A stretch of 64,000 nucleotides of DNA from Micractinium sp. NFX-FRZ (Eukaryota; Chlorophyta; Trebouxiophyceae; Chlorellales; Chlorellaceae). How positions within the stretch are numbered: the first letter of the stretch is position 1; each line of letters opens with the position of its first letter. The translations under genes and the position numbers were made by a program. The stretch covers positions 1 through 64,000 of the forward strand of contig JAPTJF010000131.1 in NCBI GenBank assembly GCA_029339195.1. Reading direction: 5' to 3'. The notes beneath the pieces were generated by a model. That model was not told where the DNA came from and ran no database searches. It saw only the letters and a list, made by a program, of their open reading frames with translations. This document shows, in pieces, positions 22,180-32,780 of the stretch.

Positions 22180-23612
22180 ATGTGCCGCATCCATGCCCCC
22201 AACGAGATCGTGCTGCTGCTGGCCTGCCTGGCCTGCGTAAGCGGCTCGGCCACACCCCGCCTCCTGCACCACAGCTCGCCAGCGCCAGCTGGCACGTACA
22301 CCATTGAGCACAACACGTACAAAGAGGTGGACGTGCTGATCAAAGACAGAGGCTAGCGGGGCGCCGGCAGTAGGGCGTGCTCGCGGCCTCCGGCCGCTGC
22401 TGCCGACTGACACGTGGCTCTGCGCTGCAGACTTGTGCTCGGAGCACAACTCTTTCTGGTGCGCACTGCCAGCACGATCGCCTTACACACCCCATACCCC
22501 TTATTCACCCGTCTCCCGTGTCCTCATCCACCGCTTACAACGCACCATGCTTGCAGGCACCCTGCGGGCAGATTCAGTGGAGGATGCTATGGCCCGCTGT
22601 AACGGCGCACAGGAGTGGGCCAGCGGCCCCTGCCACGTCTGGAGCTGGTGCCCCGCCGACACATCCCTTGCGTGAGCAGCAGGGCAAAATGATACACATG
22701 TGGGACCAATAGGGTGCCGATGCCGCCCTGCATGCAGACCGCAAGCCCGACCCTCCCCTTGCTACCGCTCCCATCGTCCCGCCTCCACTCCACCACCCAC
22801 CTGCCACCTGTCCCCTGCCCACTTCAAACGACCCCATGCAGCTGCCAGGTCACTTCTTCCAACTCCAATGGCGACTCTTCCATCAACTTCCACATATCTG
22901 TCGAGCCTGGCCGCCTTATCATGAGCTATTCCCCTGCCGTGGGTGCCGCCAGCGGCAGCATGGGCATGCTTGCCGTGGCAGGCCCGGAAGTGGGGTTCGT
23001 TTCAGGCGAGTGGACGGGCGGGTGAGTGGGTGGGTGGGTGGATGATGGCAGTGATCTTGGGGGAGCTGGGCAAGGGCGGTGGGCATGCCTTGAGTGGCAG
23101 GGGCCGATGCGTGGTGGGTGAAAGGGCGGGGCCCGGCGGGGCCGGGAACAGCAGCAGGGATCATTTGCGGGTTGCTTAGGGGAAGCGGCAGGCAAGTGAG
23201 CTAGCATGGCGATGGTGGGGGTGGGTTGTGAGTGGGTTGCAATCTGGTAACTGCAACCTCACCCCGTAGCGGCCGGAGCAGCGCAGCCGGCAGGTGGTTT
23301 GGCAGTGGCTGGAGAGAGGGCGGTAGGTGGGTGAGCGGGCGGGCGGGGTACGCGTTGTGAGTGCCCCACCCCACCCCGTGCTGCTACTGGGACGCCCTGG
23401 TGGCCCCTCTCCTGCAGCAGGCAGTCGGGTCAGATGCCTACACAGCAGCATGTCCGCCCCCCCTCCACATCTGAGCACACACATGCCCGCCTGCTTATGC
23501 TGCCACTGCTGCAGGCGTGCGCACAGACGGCATCTACAGGGGGCTACTCTACACCGCCCAGGTCAACGGCAGTGCCTTGTGCACCGCCGCCGCCGCTCCC
23601 GCTGATGACTGA
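22180..23612 (+). CDS. secreted protein with PAN/Apple-like Cys pattern, 183 aa
   Basis: Exons proposed: 22180-22326, 22431-22458, 22557-22671, 22842-23005 and 23515-23612, phases 0, 1, 2, 1. A stop at 22138 in the same frame makes the ATG at 22180 the first possible start. The N-terminus (EIVLLLACLACVSGSA) is a signal peptide. Exons 3-4 (DAMARCNGAQEW, GPCHVWSWCPADTS, CQV) have the C...C...W.W....C spacing of PAN/Apple domains, which bind carbohydrate or protein outside the cell. The last intron starts with GC (TCAG|GCGAGT), the only donor that fits the phase. Exon 2 (28 nt) and the end of exon 1 are the least certain parts. Confidence 0.62.
23006..23514 (+). other. GC-AG intron
   Basis: Donor G|GCGAGT at 23006, acceptor CTGCAG ending at 23514. 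The flanking codons join as Gly in phase 1. No GT donor nearby gives that phase. Confidence 0.6.
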
Positions 23613-23689
23613 GCAGCCCCAGCTGATTTATATATTTATGGGCAATTTGCGGGCCTTGTTCGTGCACTTTTCTACACACTGGTCTGCCT

Positions 23690-23694
23690 TGTAA
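23690..23694 (+). terminator. TGTAA poly(A) signal
   Basis: TGTAA 78 nt after the stop of the PAN-like gene and 154 nt before the next start codon. Confidence 0.65.
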
Positions 23695-23847
23695 GCACCG
23701 CATCCCCACGAGGGGGACCTAGGAAGCTGAGCGGGCAGGCTGCTGACAAGACAGCATCGCTGGTCGGGATTTAGCGGCAGTAACTCTTCCGCGCTTGCAG
23801 CAGTTCTGCCAAACCCACTCCGTTCATCCATCAATCAAAAAATCGCC

Positions 23848-26800
23848 ATGCGTTCCCTCACTCTGGCAGTCTGCCTGCTGCTGGCGGCAGGAGCGAGCGC
23901 GCGCACCCTGAGCCAGGCGAGTCGCAAGCAGGGGCGCACTGTGGGCATGTATTGTTGCTTGCCTGGGAGTGAAGGGTTTGGCCGCCTGGGTCTTGCCGCC
24001 CGGCGGCACGCCGCCAGTGGCGTTGTGGCGTCCTAGGTCCGCTGCCGGGGTACAGACTGGAACGAGGATACAGCTGCACATGCATCCCTGTTTTTGACGT
24101 GCTGTAACCACCAAGAAGGTGTATGGTAATCAACCGGGAGGCAGCACATCCAGTGCAGCAGCGAGTGTGCCTGCCCAAAACTGTAGCGCTCGTGTTGGCG
24201 GTGAGGGGGAAGTTGAGCAGGCACTCCGGTGACTCGTAGCGTTCTAGCCCAGTTCTCCCGCGCGTCCTGTTCAAGCAAAGCGGCGCGGATTGTTGCCTGG
24301 CTTTCACGCGATCTGGCACATACGGGAGGCGTGGGCGCGCTTTTGTGGTCCTGCTCTCAACTTCCCCCCGGCCCAGTTCAAGCCTGGGGAAGAGCCACGC
24401 AGCAGCCGTACAGCGCGCCCTTGTGAGCGTCCCACCCCGGCCACTGTGTGGCATCCTATCTCATGCACTCCTATGCCCTGCCCCACGCCCGTGCAGGCCA
24501 CCAACCCTGCTAGCTGGGCCGACCCAACCGGCCAGCCCAAGGAGGTGAGGAGGCACTGGCCGAGGTGCCTGTTCTGCTTCGGTGTGCGCGTGCCTACTCA
24601 CCCGCTGGCTCTGCCAGCAGGGCGCTTCCCCCGGCTAGACCACATCTTACCTGCCCGCCTGCCTGCCATCCCGCCCACCTTTTCACTCCAACTGCTTGTC
24701 AGTCCGCCTGCCTCGCCGCCAGCTCTTCCCAGCTGCCTGGCTGCCTCCCAGCTGCCAGATTGGGTTCACCCGCCCGGGCATCGAGTGCTTGCTTGTTCAA
24801 CTCAATTTGACAGCATCTTGCCTTGCCTTGTCTGCCTGGATGCAGTGTGCTGGTGGCCTGTTCTCTGGAGACCAGTGGGCTGGCGATGAGGTATGTGTGT
24901 CTGCGGGTCCACGCTGTGCCATGCTGTGCTGCGCTGTGTGCTCCCTGCTTGTGATGCCGCCAAGTGCTGGGCCATCGGCAGGCCACCCGAGAACGCACTG
25001 AGCGCTTTCCCCTGCTGTGCACGCTGTGCAGATCGAGTGCCACGTGTGCAACGGCGACTATCAGCTGGTAGGCAGGAGGCTGGGATGTATGTGGCGGGGG
25101 GGTGGAGGGTGGGAGTGGGGGTGGGGGGGATGGGAGGAACGGGTGGCTCGACGCGACTGGATGTGATGGAACCGGTGCGAACTATTAGCAAACAACTATA
25201 TATGGCAGGGGGCGAGTGCACATTGGGATCATGGCAGATAGTGGCAGGGCTTGCTCAAAATATGATGTCTATGCAGCACCTAAAATCGATGTAGTACACG
25301 ACAGCGCTTCCATGCGAGCTAGAAATGGGAGTGAGCGTCCCGTCTAGTTTGCCCTGCCTGCGTACTCTCGTGTTTGCGTCCTTCAAAGGTGTCGGACTTT
25401 GTGCGAGTCCCTGCCCTCTGCCACGCCTCTTTGGGCAAATAGCCGTGCACGTACAGCGCTACCGGTACCTGGTGGGAGGGAAGAATTTTATGGTCAATTG
25501 TGGTGCACCACGGGGCCGCCTGCTGTGCCATGCTTGCATCCCCCTACCATATCTCCTGAGCTGTCATCCCCCCCTGCCTCCTGCCCTCCCTCCCTCCCTG
25601 CTGAGCAGAAGTGTGACCTGGACACCGATCTCGTGGGAGACGACTCGGTGAGCTGCCCACCTCATGCTGTTCATGCATCATGCAACCTGGCTGCACCTGT
25701 TATGTACTTCACACTTCAAGGCGGTTCATGTATGTACCGCCTGGCTGGCTGGCTGGGGGGCCTGCCTGCCTGCCTGCGGGGCTGTGGGCAATGGCAGGCC
25801 TCTCATCATCCGCATACTGCATGGCCTGGCCAGCACAATGTTCCCCACAGGCGGCCTAAGAAACCCCGACGCCGAATCCCGCCTCCCTCAGCAATGTGTA
25901 CCGCACGCAGGACCCTCCCCCCTTCCCCTCCCTTTCAAGCTGCTCCAACTTCCCAGCCTCCCTCTGGCCCACGCCAACTGCCAGCTTGGCTGCATTGGCG
26001 TTGCAGGCGCCAGCAAATTGGCCGACCCCTGAGCCTCCCACCCCACCCACCCACCCAAACCCCGCCCTGCCCTACAGATCAAGTGCGAGTTTGGGCGCGC
26101 CGGGCTGGCGGGCGCCATCGACAATGCCAAGGAATTCGATTGCGTTCAAGACAGCACCAAGAACCCGGTGGTGAGCTTGCGATGCACTTCAGAGTGCTGT
26201 GCAAGCTCGACTTGCACTGGGATGCACTGGGAGGCACGGTGTGCAAGACAGCACCACGTTCGCCCCCGGCTCGCTGTTCCCCTGGCTCACTGCTCCCCTC
26301 CCCTCCCCTCCCCTCTCCCCCACCCTGCCTGTGCAGTCCCAGTGCGACTGGGCCAAGCTGCAGGCCGACCTGCCCGGCTGCGCCTGGGAGCCGGTGCGTC
26401 GCATCCTGGCGGTGAGTGAGCGCTGGGTGGGCGGGCGAGCTGGCAGGGTGTGGGGAACAGAGCCGGGTGGGCAGGTGGGCTGGCAGGGCCCCCCTGGGGA
26501 ACAGACCGGGTGTGGGGGACAGAGCTGGGTGGGAGGGTGGGGCTGGCAGAGTGTGTGGCAAGGTGAGTCTGGTGAGAGGGTGAGCTGGGAGGGGCACATG
26601 CCTTGCCTTGGGGGGAGTGTGGGTGGCATTGCCGGGAGGGGGTGACAGGGTGGTGGGATCAGAAATGCCCCCTGCCTGGTGGTGAACTGTGGGGGAGGAT
26701 GGGAGGGCTAAGGGGTTGGCAGGTGGGAGGATGCATCAAGAGAGCAGGGTGGCGGGTGGGCCGAAGGCTGGCAGGGCGAGTGGGATGGAACGGGGATAGC

Positions 26801-26941
26801 TGGGCAAGCAGGCAGACCGGGAGGGCGGCAAGAGGACAAAGCGAAAGAGGCCTGCATCGCAATCAATGCCTTGCTCACTGCTGGCTGTCCGCCTTTAAGT
26901 GCCCTGGCTGTTTCCAGCTGACCACGTCTCATTACGACTGA
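23848..26941 (+). CDS. small secreted Cys-rich protein, 142 aa
   Basis: Eight short exons, all phase 0: 23848-23916, 24497-24544, 24846-24890, 25032-25067, 25609-25647, 26078-26170, 26337-26411 and 26918-26941. Exon 1 is a signal peptide (MRSLTLAVCLLLAAGASA). The mature part of about 120 residues has eight Cys, in CAGGLFSG, ECHVCNGDY, KCDLD, KCEF, FDCV, QCDW and PGCAW contexts, so it is probably disulfide-bonded and extracellular. The first intron starts with GC (CAG|GCGAGT). The coding sequence is 429 nt in a gene of 3.1 kb, an unusually high intron share. I know no matching family; an N-terminal exon shaped exactly as a signal peptide is shared with other secreted proteins here. Confidence 0.75.
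23917..24496 (+). other. GC-AG intron
   Basis: Donor CAG|GCGAGT at 23917, acceptor GTGCAG ending at 24496, phase 0. The same donor hexamer is used in two other genes of the window. Confidence 0.65.
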
Positions 26942-27749
26942 TGCTCGCCGCGACCCATGTGCCGCAGACCTGGAAGCCTGTGGAGTAAAGCGATGTGATG
27001 CATCGGGAGGTGGCAGAAGCCGCCGCCACCCAGACTTGGCGCACCCACAATGACTGCTGCCGTTGACAAGAGAAGCGGCGCGGCGTCTGCCGCCTAGCTC
27101 AGAATTGCTTGCGCGCGCCATCTAGGTGCATGCCCAGCATGCCTTGCCTCCGGCTGCAAGCCGCCACACAAATCACCATCCACCGCACTCTGTACAGACC
27201 CCGCTGGTGGCTGCTCTTGTAACCAGCTCGAGTGTTGCATGTCAAGGGCAGGCAGAGCAGGGGCAGGCCAGCAGACCATGGGGCGGCTGGGCAGGCACTA
27301 AACGGGGGTAAGCAGTGGGGCTGGGGTCTGCAAAAGTGGTCCGTTGTTCAGCTGAGAGTGTGCATGTGCACAATGTGTGGGGTGCACTGGAGGCAGCACA
27401 GGTGTTCAGTCGTATGCTCATGTCACGCTGCAGACAGCGGGAGAGACGCTCACAGAGGGGGGGCTCGCTTGCGTGGGGTGCGCTTGGGGAAGAGGGAGCA
27501 GTTGCCTAATGGGTGGGCTGGAGCAGTGAGGCAAGTGACGAGTGGACGGGTGAAACAGTGTTGCAAGTAGGGCAGGGCAGTTGGCTCATTTGTGTGCCAC
27601 AGTGTGTGTCACTGGTAACATTCACGCTCGATCCCCCACCGCATTGTATCGATGGCGAGAGGGCAGAGGAGGGGCAGTGCAAGACGAGGACGGCAACGCC
27701 AGGCCAGGCTGGTGGGCCACGGTTGGTGTGCTGTGGGGCGGGCAGCTCC
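26942..27749. other. convergent 3' regions
   Basis: It lies between the small secreted-protein gene and the first thioredoxin gene. TGTAA at 27219-27223 could end the former. Nothing else is recognised. Confidence 0.5.
27219..27223 (+). terminator. TGTAA poly(A) signal
   Basis: TGTAA 278 nt after the stop of the small Cys-rich protein gene. Confidence 0.45.
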
Positions 27750-29441
27750 TCAGTTTGCTCTGCCGGCAGCTGCCGGCTTCAACTTGGCCAGGTGGGTCTT
27801 CAGCCAGAGCTCCAGGTCCTGCGGGGAGGAAAGAAAGAAAGGAAGAAGGAGGGTGAAGCCTCAGACTTGTAAGGAGGCAACGAGGTGGAGCGCCAGCGTG
27901 AGGAGGGGTGGGGGGAGGCTGACTCCAAGACTGCAGAGCACCACCATAGACATCGCCACTCCAGTGCAGCCCTCCGGGGGGGGCAGGCGAGAGACAGGTG
28001 CTGCATCCGGTGAAGCCACGCAGCGCCACTGGTTGCGGCTGGTTTGTGGGTAGGGCACAGAGAGCAGCGCGCCCCCAGCGCTGGCACCCCTTCTGCTCTC
28101 CAGCTCTCCTCACAACATGTCTGGGTCTGCCCTCCAGCACTCTCCTTGCCCCTGGCAAGACGGCGGATGTCTGCACCCCGCAAGCCTCCTGGACCAACGC
28201 ATGCAAGCAGCAGCAGCCAGCCAGCCAGCCCGGAGCAGCCCACCTGCGTGGAGAGCTTGCCCTCGTGGCGTGCCAGCGCTTGGGTGCTGCCGCCGCCCTG
28301 GAACAGCACCACGGTGGGGAGCTTCTCGACCCGAAAGTGCTGCACCACCTGCGCTGGAAGGTAGGGAGAGGAGTGGCAGGGAGGCAGGGATTGGGATGGG
28401 ACATGTGGAGGTACGCCACGGGGGCGATGGGCAGCTGCTTGTGCCGGAAGTGGCGCACGCTGTGCGTGTACTGCTATAAATCATGTGGGGATGAGCACAA
28501 TGTGGGGCGCCCTGGCGGCAGCGAGGAGAGCGGCAGAGGGGGCAGGGCGGGGCAGGGGCAGGGGCAGGGCCAAATAGTAGGCAGCCAGGCAGCGGGCAGC
28601 CAGCAGCAACAGGCGAGCGGGGCAGGTAGCAGAGCGTGCTCGGTGTGGTGGGCGTTCAGGGCAGGGCAGCAACGCAGCCAACGTCACACCCTGTCACGCA
28701 CCCTGCTGGGCCCCCGCTGTGCTGCACGCTGTGCCACGCTGTGCTCACCTCCAGGTTCCGGTCCCCGTCAATCTTCTCAAACACCACCGAACCCTTCATG
28801 GTTGGCTCCAACACCTGCAGCAGCGCATGAGGTGGCCCGCGGCAGCAAGGGAGGCAACGGCATGGGCAAGCAGTTCTGAGTGCTGCCTGCCTTTGCAGGC
28901 AGGCGGCGCTGCCAGCCTCGAGCCTGGGCACTTTGCCAGACGGCGCAGGGAGGCGGGCGCAGGCTGGCAACACAGGAGATGCACCTCTGCAGGCAGGTAC
29001 TGGTGCAGGCGTGCCAGGCAGGGTGGCGGCTGGCTGAGAAAGGCGCAGGCTGACGGGCCGCCACCACCCCGTGCTCACCGTCATGCTGCGGGCCAGCAGC
29101 TTGCAGGGACCACACCAGGAGGCGTAGAAATCTACCAACACGGGGGTGGGGCTGCTCCTGACCATGGCGTTGAAGTCATCAACCGTGAGGCCGACACGTT
29201 CGACCACCGCTGCCCGCGGGGCCACTGCGTGCGGCGCCCGCCGCGCACGCGTTGACTGGCGCGGCGTGGCGACAGGTGCCGCCGCCGGCCACTTGGCTGG
29301 CCGCCGCGGTGTAAGCGGTCGGAGCTCGCTGCCGGCGGACATCGAGCAGGCTGCGGTGCAGCTTGCAGCCGCAAGGGCGGCCGCTGCAGGCATCGGGAGA
29401 CGCGGCTCTTGCCCCTCGAAAGGCCTCTTGGAGGACAGCAC
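27750..29441 (-). CDS. plastid-type thioredoxin A, 200 aa
   Basis: Exons: 29441-29079, 28814-28749, 28348-28244 and 27818-27750, all phase 0. A disulfide reductase of the thioredoxin fold: VLVDFYASWCGPCKLLARSM holds the WCGPC active site, FEKIDGDRNLE follows, and RVEKLPTVVLFQGG gives the cis-Pro strand, ending in DLELWLKTHL. The first 65 residues are Ala/Pro/Arg-rich without acidic residues after the start, as in a chloroplast transit peptide; a second ATG at 29393 would shorten this by 16 residues. It resembles the x/y/m group of plastid thioredoxins, but I cannot assign a subtype. It is a tandem paralogue of the gene at 30498-31599, with identical positions for the first two introns and one extra intron before DLELWL. 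Confidence 0.9.
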
Positions 29442-30497
29442 AGCTGCTCAATCGAAGTAATGTCACAGCAAAAGTCCCACAAACACAACAGGGACTCGAC
29501 GAGGCAGTTGTCTCGGCCGCTGGCGCTGTGCGCTGAGTGGGCGGGCGCGGCGCGCATGCTGCGCAGCAGCGCCCCTGCAGTGATGGCCTGCTCTTGCGGA
29601 CTGCTGGTACTGCCGCGGTGAGAGATTATTTGGAAGAAGGATTTACAAGATGTAGATGCCTCTGACCTCCGCAAAGGACTTGGCTGTGAGGCAGTGGGCG
29701 GTCTGAGCAAGGAACCGCACAGCACTGACACGCCAGTAAACGCGGTGCAGGGCTGCATTCGCGGCGGGGGAAATACCACTGCAGAAATGGATGATGCTCC
29801 AGGTTCGAACTTGCCAGCGCCCCCGAATCCGTAAACGCACGGCATGAAAGGGAAGGTGGTGGGCATGAAAGGGCGGGGCATGCCTTCAATGGCAGACTTA
29901 GAATGCCAGGAAATGCCAGGAAAACTTGCTCAGTCAGAAGAGCGCGGGATGAGAAGCAAGGCGTCTCAGGCTTGAGAAAAAAGGGGAGGCACTTGAGAGG
30001 GGTTCATTGGTTTGGCATCAAGTCAAACGGCATTGGCAGCTTGGACGGCGGAATCAAAGGGTGGAAAATTGGCAGGTTGGGTGGGGAAAAGGGTGGGCGG
30101 AAAGAAGAGCGGATGCGCAGCGGCTGGTGGATGATACATGTTGCTATGAAGAAGGGTGGATGCAACGAGAAGCTGCTAGCGGCGAACACTTGATGGCGGT
30201 GCATGGACAAGGCAGCGCTCAGCAGCAGTGGAAAGGGCAGCAGCGCTCCGCACAGTATCAGCCCTCGAACAGCAGCCAGCAAGTTGGTAGCGTTTGAACG
30301 CAGCTCTGACCTGCAGGCGGCCAGCTGGCTATTGCAGCCGCCGGCCAGCGGCCGCTCCGGGCCGACCACAAGCCGGCTGGGCCACACTGCAGGTGCACCC
30401 ACCGCAGGTGCGCCCTTGGGCGGAGCTCCTCTACTCCTGAGCTCATGGCACCCAGGCCACGCGGGCATGCCAGCTGGCAGCCGGGGAGAAGCTGCCT
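29442..30497. other. spacer between the two thioredoxin genes
   Basis: It holds the promoter of thioredoxin A and the 3' region of thioredoxin B. TTACA at 29643-29647 is a distant candidate poly(A) signal for gene B. Open frames here look like chance products of GC-rich DNA. Confidence 0.5.
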
Positions 30498-31599
30498 TCA
30501 GCGCAGGTGGCCCCTCAGCCAGAGCTCCAGGTCTTGGGCAGACATGAGCCCCTCGTAGCGTGCCGCCGGCTGGGTGCTGCCCTTGAACACCAGCAGGGTG
30601 GGCAGCTTGCCGATTTGGAAGTGAGACGCCAGCTGCGCACAGCAGGCGGGGCAGGGCGGGGCAGGTTTGGGCACGGGGAGATGGGCAGATACCTGGGCAG
30701 GAGGCGGGGTGCACCTGCAGGCCACACTGGTGGGTGACGGCAGCTGGTGCCGGCAGCCCAGCGGCAGACAGTTCGCAGCTTGCAGCCACCCAGGCCCAGA
30801 GCAAGCCAGCCCAAGGACCCAACCAAGGGCAACCAAGCGAACAGCCAGAGAATCAATAAAGCCCGCCAGTTGTTGACATGTGTGCTGGCTCTGCCCCCTT
30901 GAAAATTTCACAAGCTCACCTCGTCGTTCTTCTCGGCATCGATCTTGTGGAACGTCACTTTCTCCCGCATGTGAGGCTCCAAGATCTGCGCAAGGTCAGG
31001 GCGAGACAGTGGGGGAGGACTGCGATGAGAATCGGGACATTTGGTCAGTACTGAAGCGGGGCAGGGCGGGGCAGAGGGCGGCAGTGGCTGGGGGCCCGCA
31101 CAACCAGGAGCCGGGCTGCAGGCACAGCGGGCCGCGCAGACAGGAGCGGCTGGCACCGAACAGAGCCGTCGGCTGTGATCGAGCCGTGATCGTCGCTTCC
31201 ATGATGCCAGGCAGCTTGAGGAGCACACCGCCGAGCCAGGCTTGCCAGGCACCCACCCAACTGCACACCCTCGGCCGCCCCTCTGCTCACCGCCATGTTC
31301 TTGGTGAGAATCTTGCAGGGGCCGCACCACTCTGTGTGAAAGTCCACCATGATGGGGGTGCCCGACTGCACGACCAGCTCCTCCAAATCAGCAAGCGTCA
31401 TGTTTTCCCGCTCTGCTGGCGGCGCCACAGTGGCCGGCTGCCGGCCCCAGCCAAAGAGGCTTTGCACCGGCCGCCAGGTGCGGCGGCGGCGGGGCCTTGC
31501 GGCCTGGCTCAGCGCTGGCAGCCGCGCGGTCCGGGCGGGTGTCGTGACCGTTCGGTTTGAGCTAGGGGCACAGCAGCGTGCGGAGAGGGCCGCCGGCAT
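30498..31599 (-). CDS. plastid-type thioredoxin B, 169 aa
   Basis: Exons: 31599-31291, 30985-30920 and 30632-30498, phase 0. The active site is in [20 protein letters not shown], followed by [25 protein letters not shown] and [11 protein letters not shown]. The start chosen ([18 protein letters not shown]) is the first ATG giving a transit-peptide-like N-terminus; the frame stays open upstream to 31836 but that part is hydrophobic and unlike a thioredoxin extension. It is the tandem duplicate of thioredoxin A, with the last two exons fused ([10 protein letters not shown] is continuous). The two mature domains differ at many positions, so the duplication is old. Confidence 0.9.
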
Positions 31600-32780
31600 T
31601 GCGCTGTTTCGTGAGGGCCAAGCTGGTGAGCCCCCTAGCGGAGAACTGCAGAACAGGAAGAATGTACCCACGTAGAGCACCAGACACGAAACTGGAGGCA
31701 ACACAGAGGGTGAGGAGTTTATGTGGTTAGGCCGCCGCTGCGCTGTGCCCCGCTGCCCCTGTGCCGACGCCGAGCGCTGCGCAAGAGCAGCTGGATGCCA
31801 TGCTCTCGATTTGTCTAACCGTTTTTCTCGCTCCACGTGCTTTGAATTTCATCACGGCTGCGCCGTACCCAACTGCGGCTCCCCCCATGGCTCTCCCTCT
31901 GCACGCGTCCTGCAGCACGAGCATGAATGGGCACGCAGGCTTGCCTTGCGCCAACGATTTCACTCTGTCGGCTGCCCACAGGCATATTCGCTGCCTTTGT
32001 TCTGGGCAGAATGAGCTCTGCATGGGTCCCAACAGTCGCTTAACAGGCCGCACATTCGAGTGGTGTTATGCTATTGCCGACCCGCCAATCCCCTTGGCGG
32101 TGCCGACCTTGGCAGTGCCGACCCGCCTTCTTGCCAGCTCGCTTGTGGTGGTTAACCTTGCTGTGGTTGCTGAAAACACTGTCAAGGATACAAACAGGAA
32201 TGTTCAGCAGTGCACATTGATCTTGCTAGGTGAGATAATGCTGCCGCTGGCATGCTGCTGCCGCCGACGCCGCCAGCCGGCACGATGGCGTGCTGCACAA
32301 TGTGTCGCCTCCCGTCTGCATATATAATTATCCACACGTTCGGAGCCGTTAGAGTCTCGTTTGGCAACGCAACCAAATTATGAACCCTCCGCCGTGGCAG
32401 TTCACGTAGCTCTCCGCGGCTTCCTGAACTGGTGTCGCAGGCAGATGGGGCGATAAATCTCCGAAAGCTGCCGTCACTCGCCTTCCCAAGCTGCCACTCT
32501 CGCCACAGTCTTTGCAAGGGTTCTGCCCACCTTATTCAACCCAGCAGATGCTGTGTGCCGTGGGCCAGCAGTTCTTCAGGCAGCCCGCTTTGCTCGCTCG
32601 CTCCCGGCTCTCAGCCCGCCCATCTCCGCGCCGCACGCTGTGCTCCGCACACATGCAAATGGTCCGCCTGCCGCCTGCCGCCGCCTGCCGCCGCTGGTGC
32701 CTGCCGTTGCCCGCTGCCGCGCCCCTCCCTGTGTCCCACCCGTTCCCTCCTGCCAACCTGCCCTCACTAATAATACCCAG
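31600..32780. other. divergent intergenic region
   Basis: It separates thioredoxin B (-) from the globin gene (+). It holds a 7-bp-stem hairpin at 32082-32100 (CCGCCAA/TTGGCGG), repeated TGCCGACCCGCC units, and a lower-GC patch with an AT-rich promoter-like motif at 32312-32331. A frame on the minus strand (32517-32182, 111 codons) has some protein character (VWIIIYADGRRHIVQHAIV) but no other support. Confidence 0.5.
32312..32331 (+). promoter_or_regulatory. CCGTCTGCATATATAATTAT promoter-like motif
   Basis: An AT-rich box in otherwise GC-rich DNA upstream of the globin gene. Nearly the same string (CCGTCTGCATATCAATTAT) occurs 38-56 nt before the kinase ATG. Here the distance to the ATG is about 450 nt, which would need a long leader or an untranslated exon. 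Confidence 0.35.

Noticed and set aside
31761..32327. 188-codon frame on the plus strand upstream of the globin gene
   Set aside because: It runs through a hairpin and repeated TGCCGACC units, has no splice or domain support, and overlaps the thioredoxin B leader.
32182..32517. 111-codon minus-strand frame with VWIIIYADGRRH
   Set aside because: Protein-like in places but isolated, with no motif, splice site or poly(A) signal; noted only in the intergenic entry.
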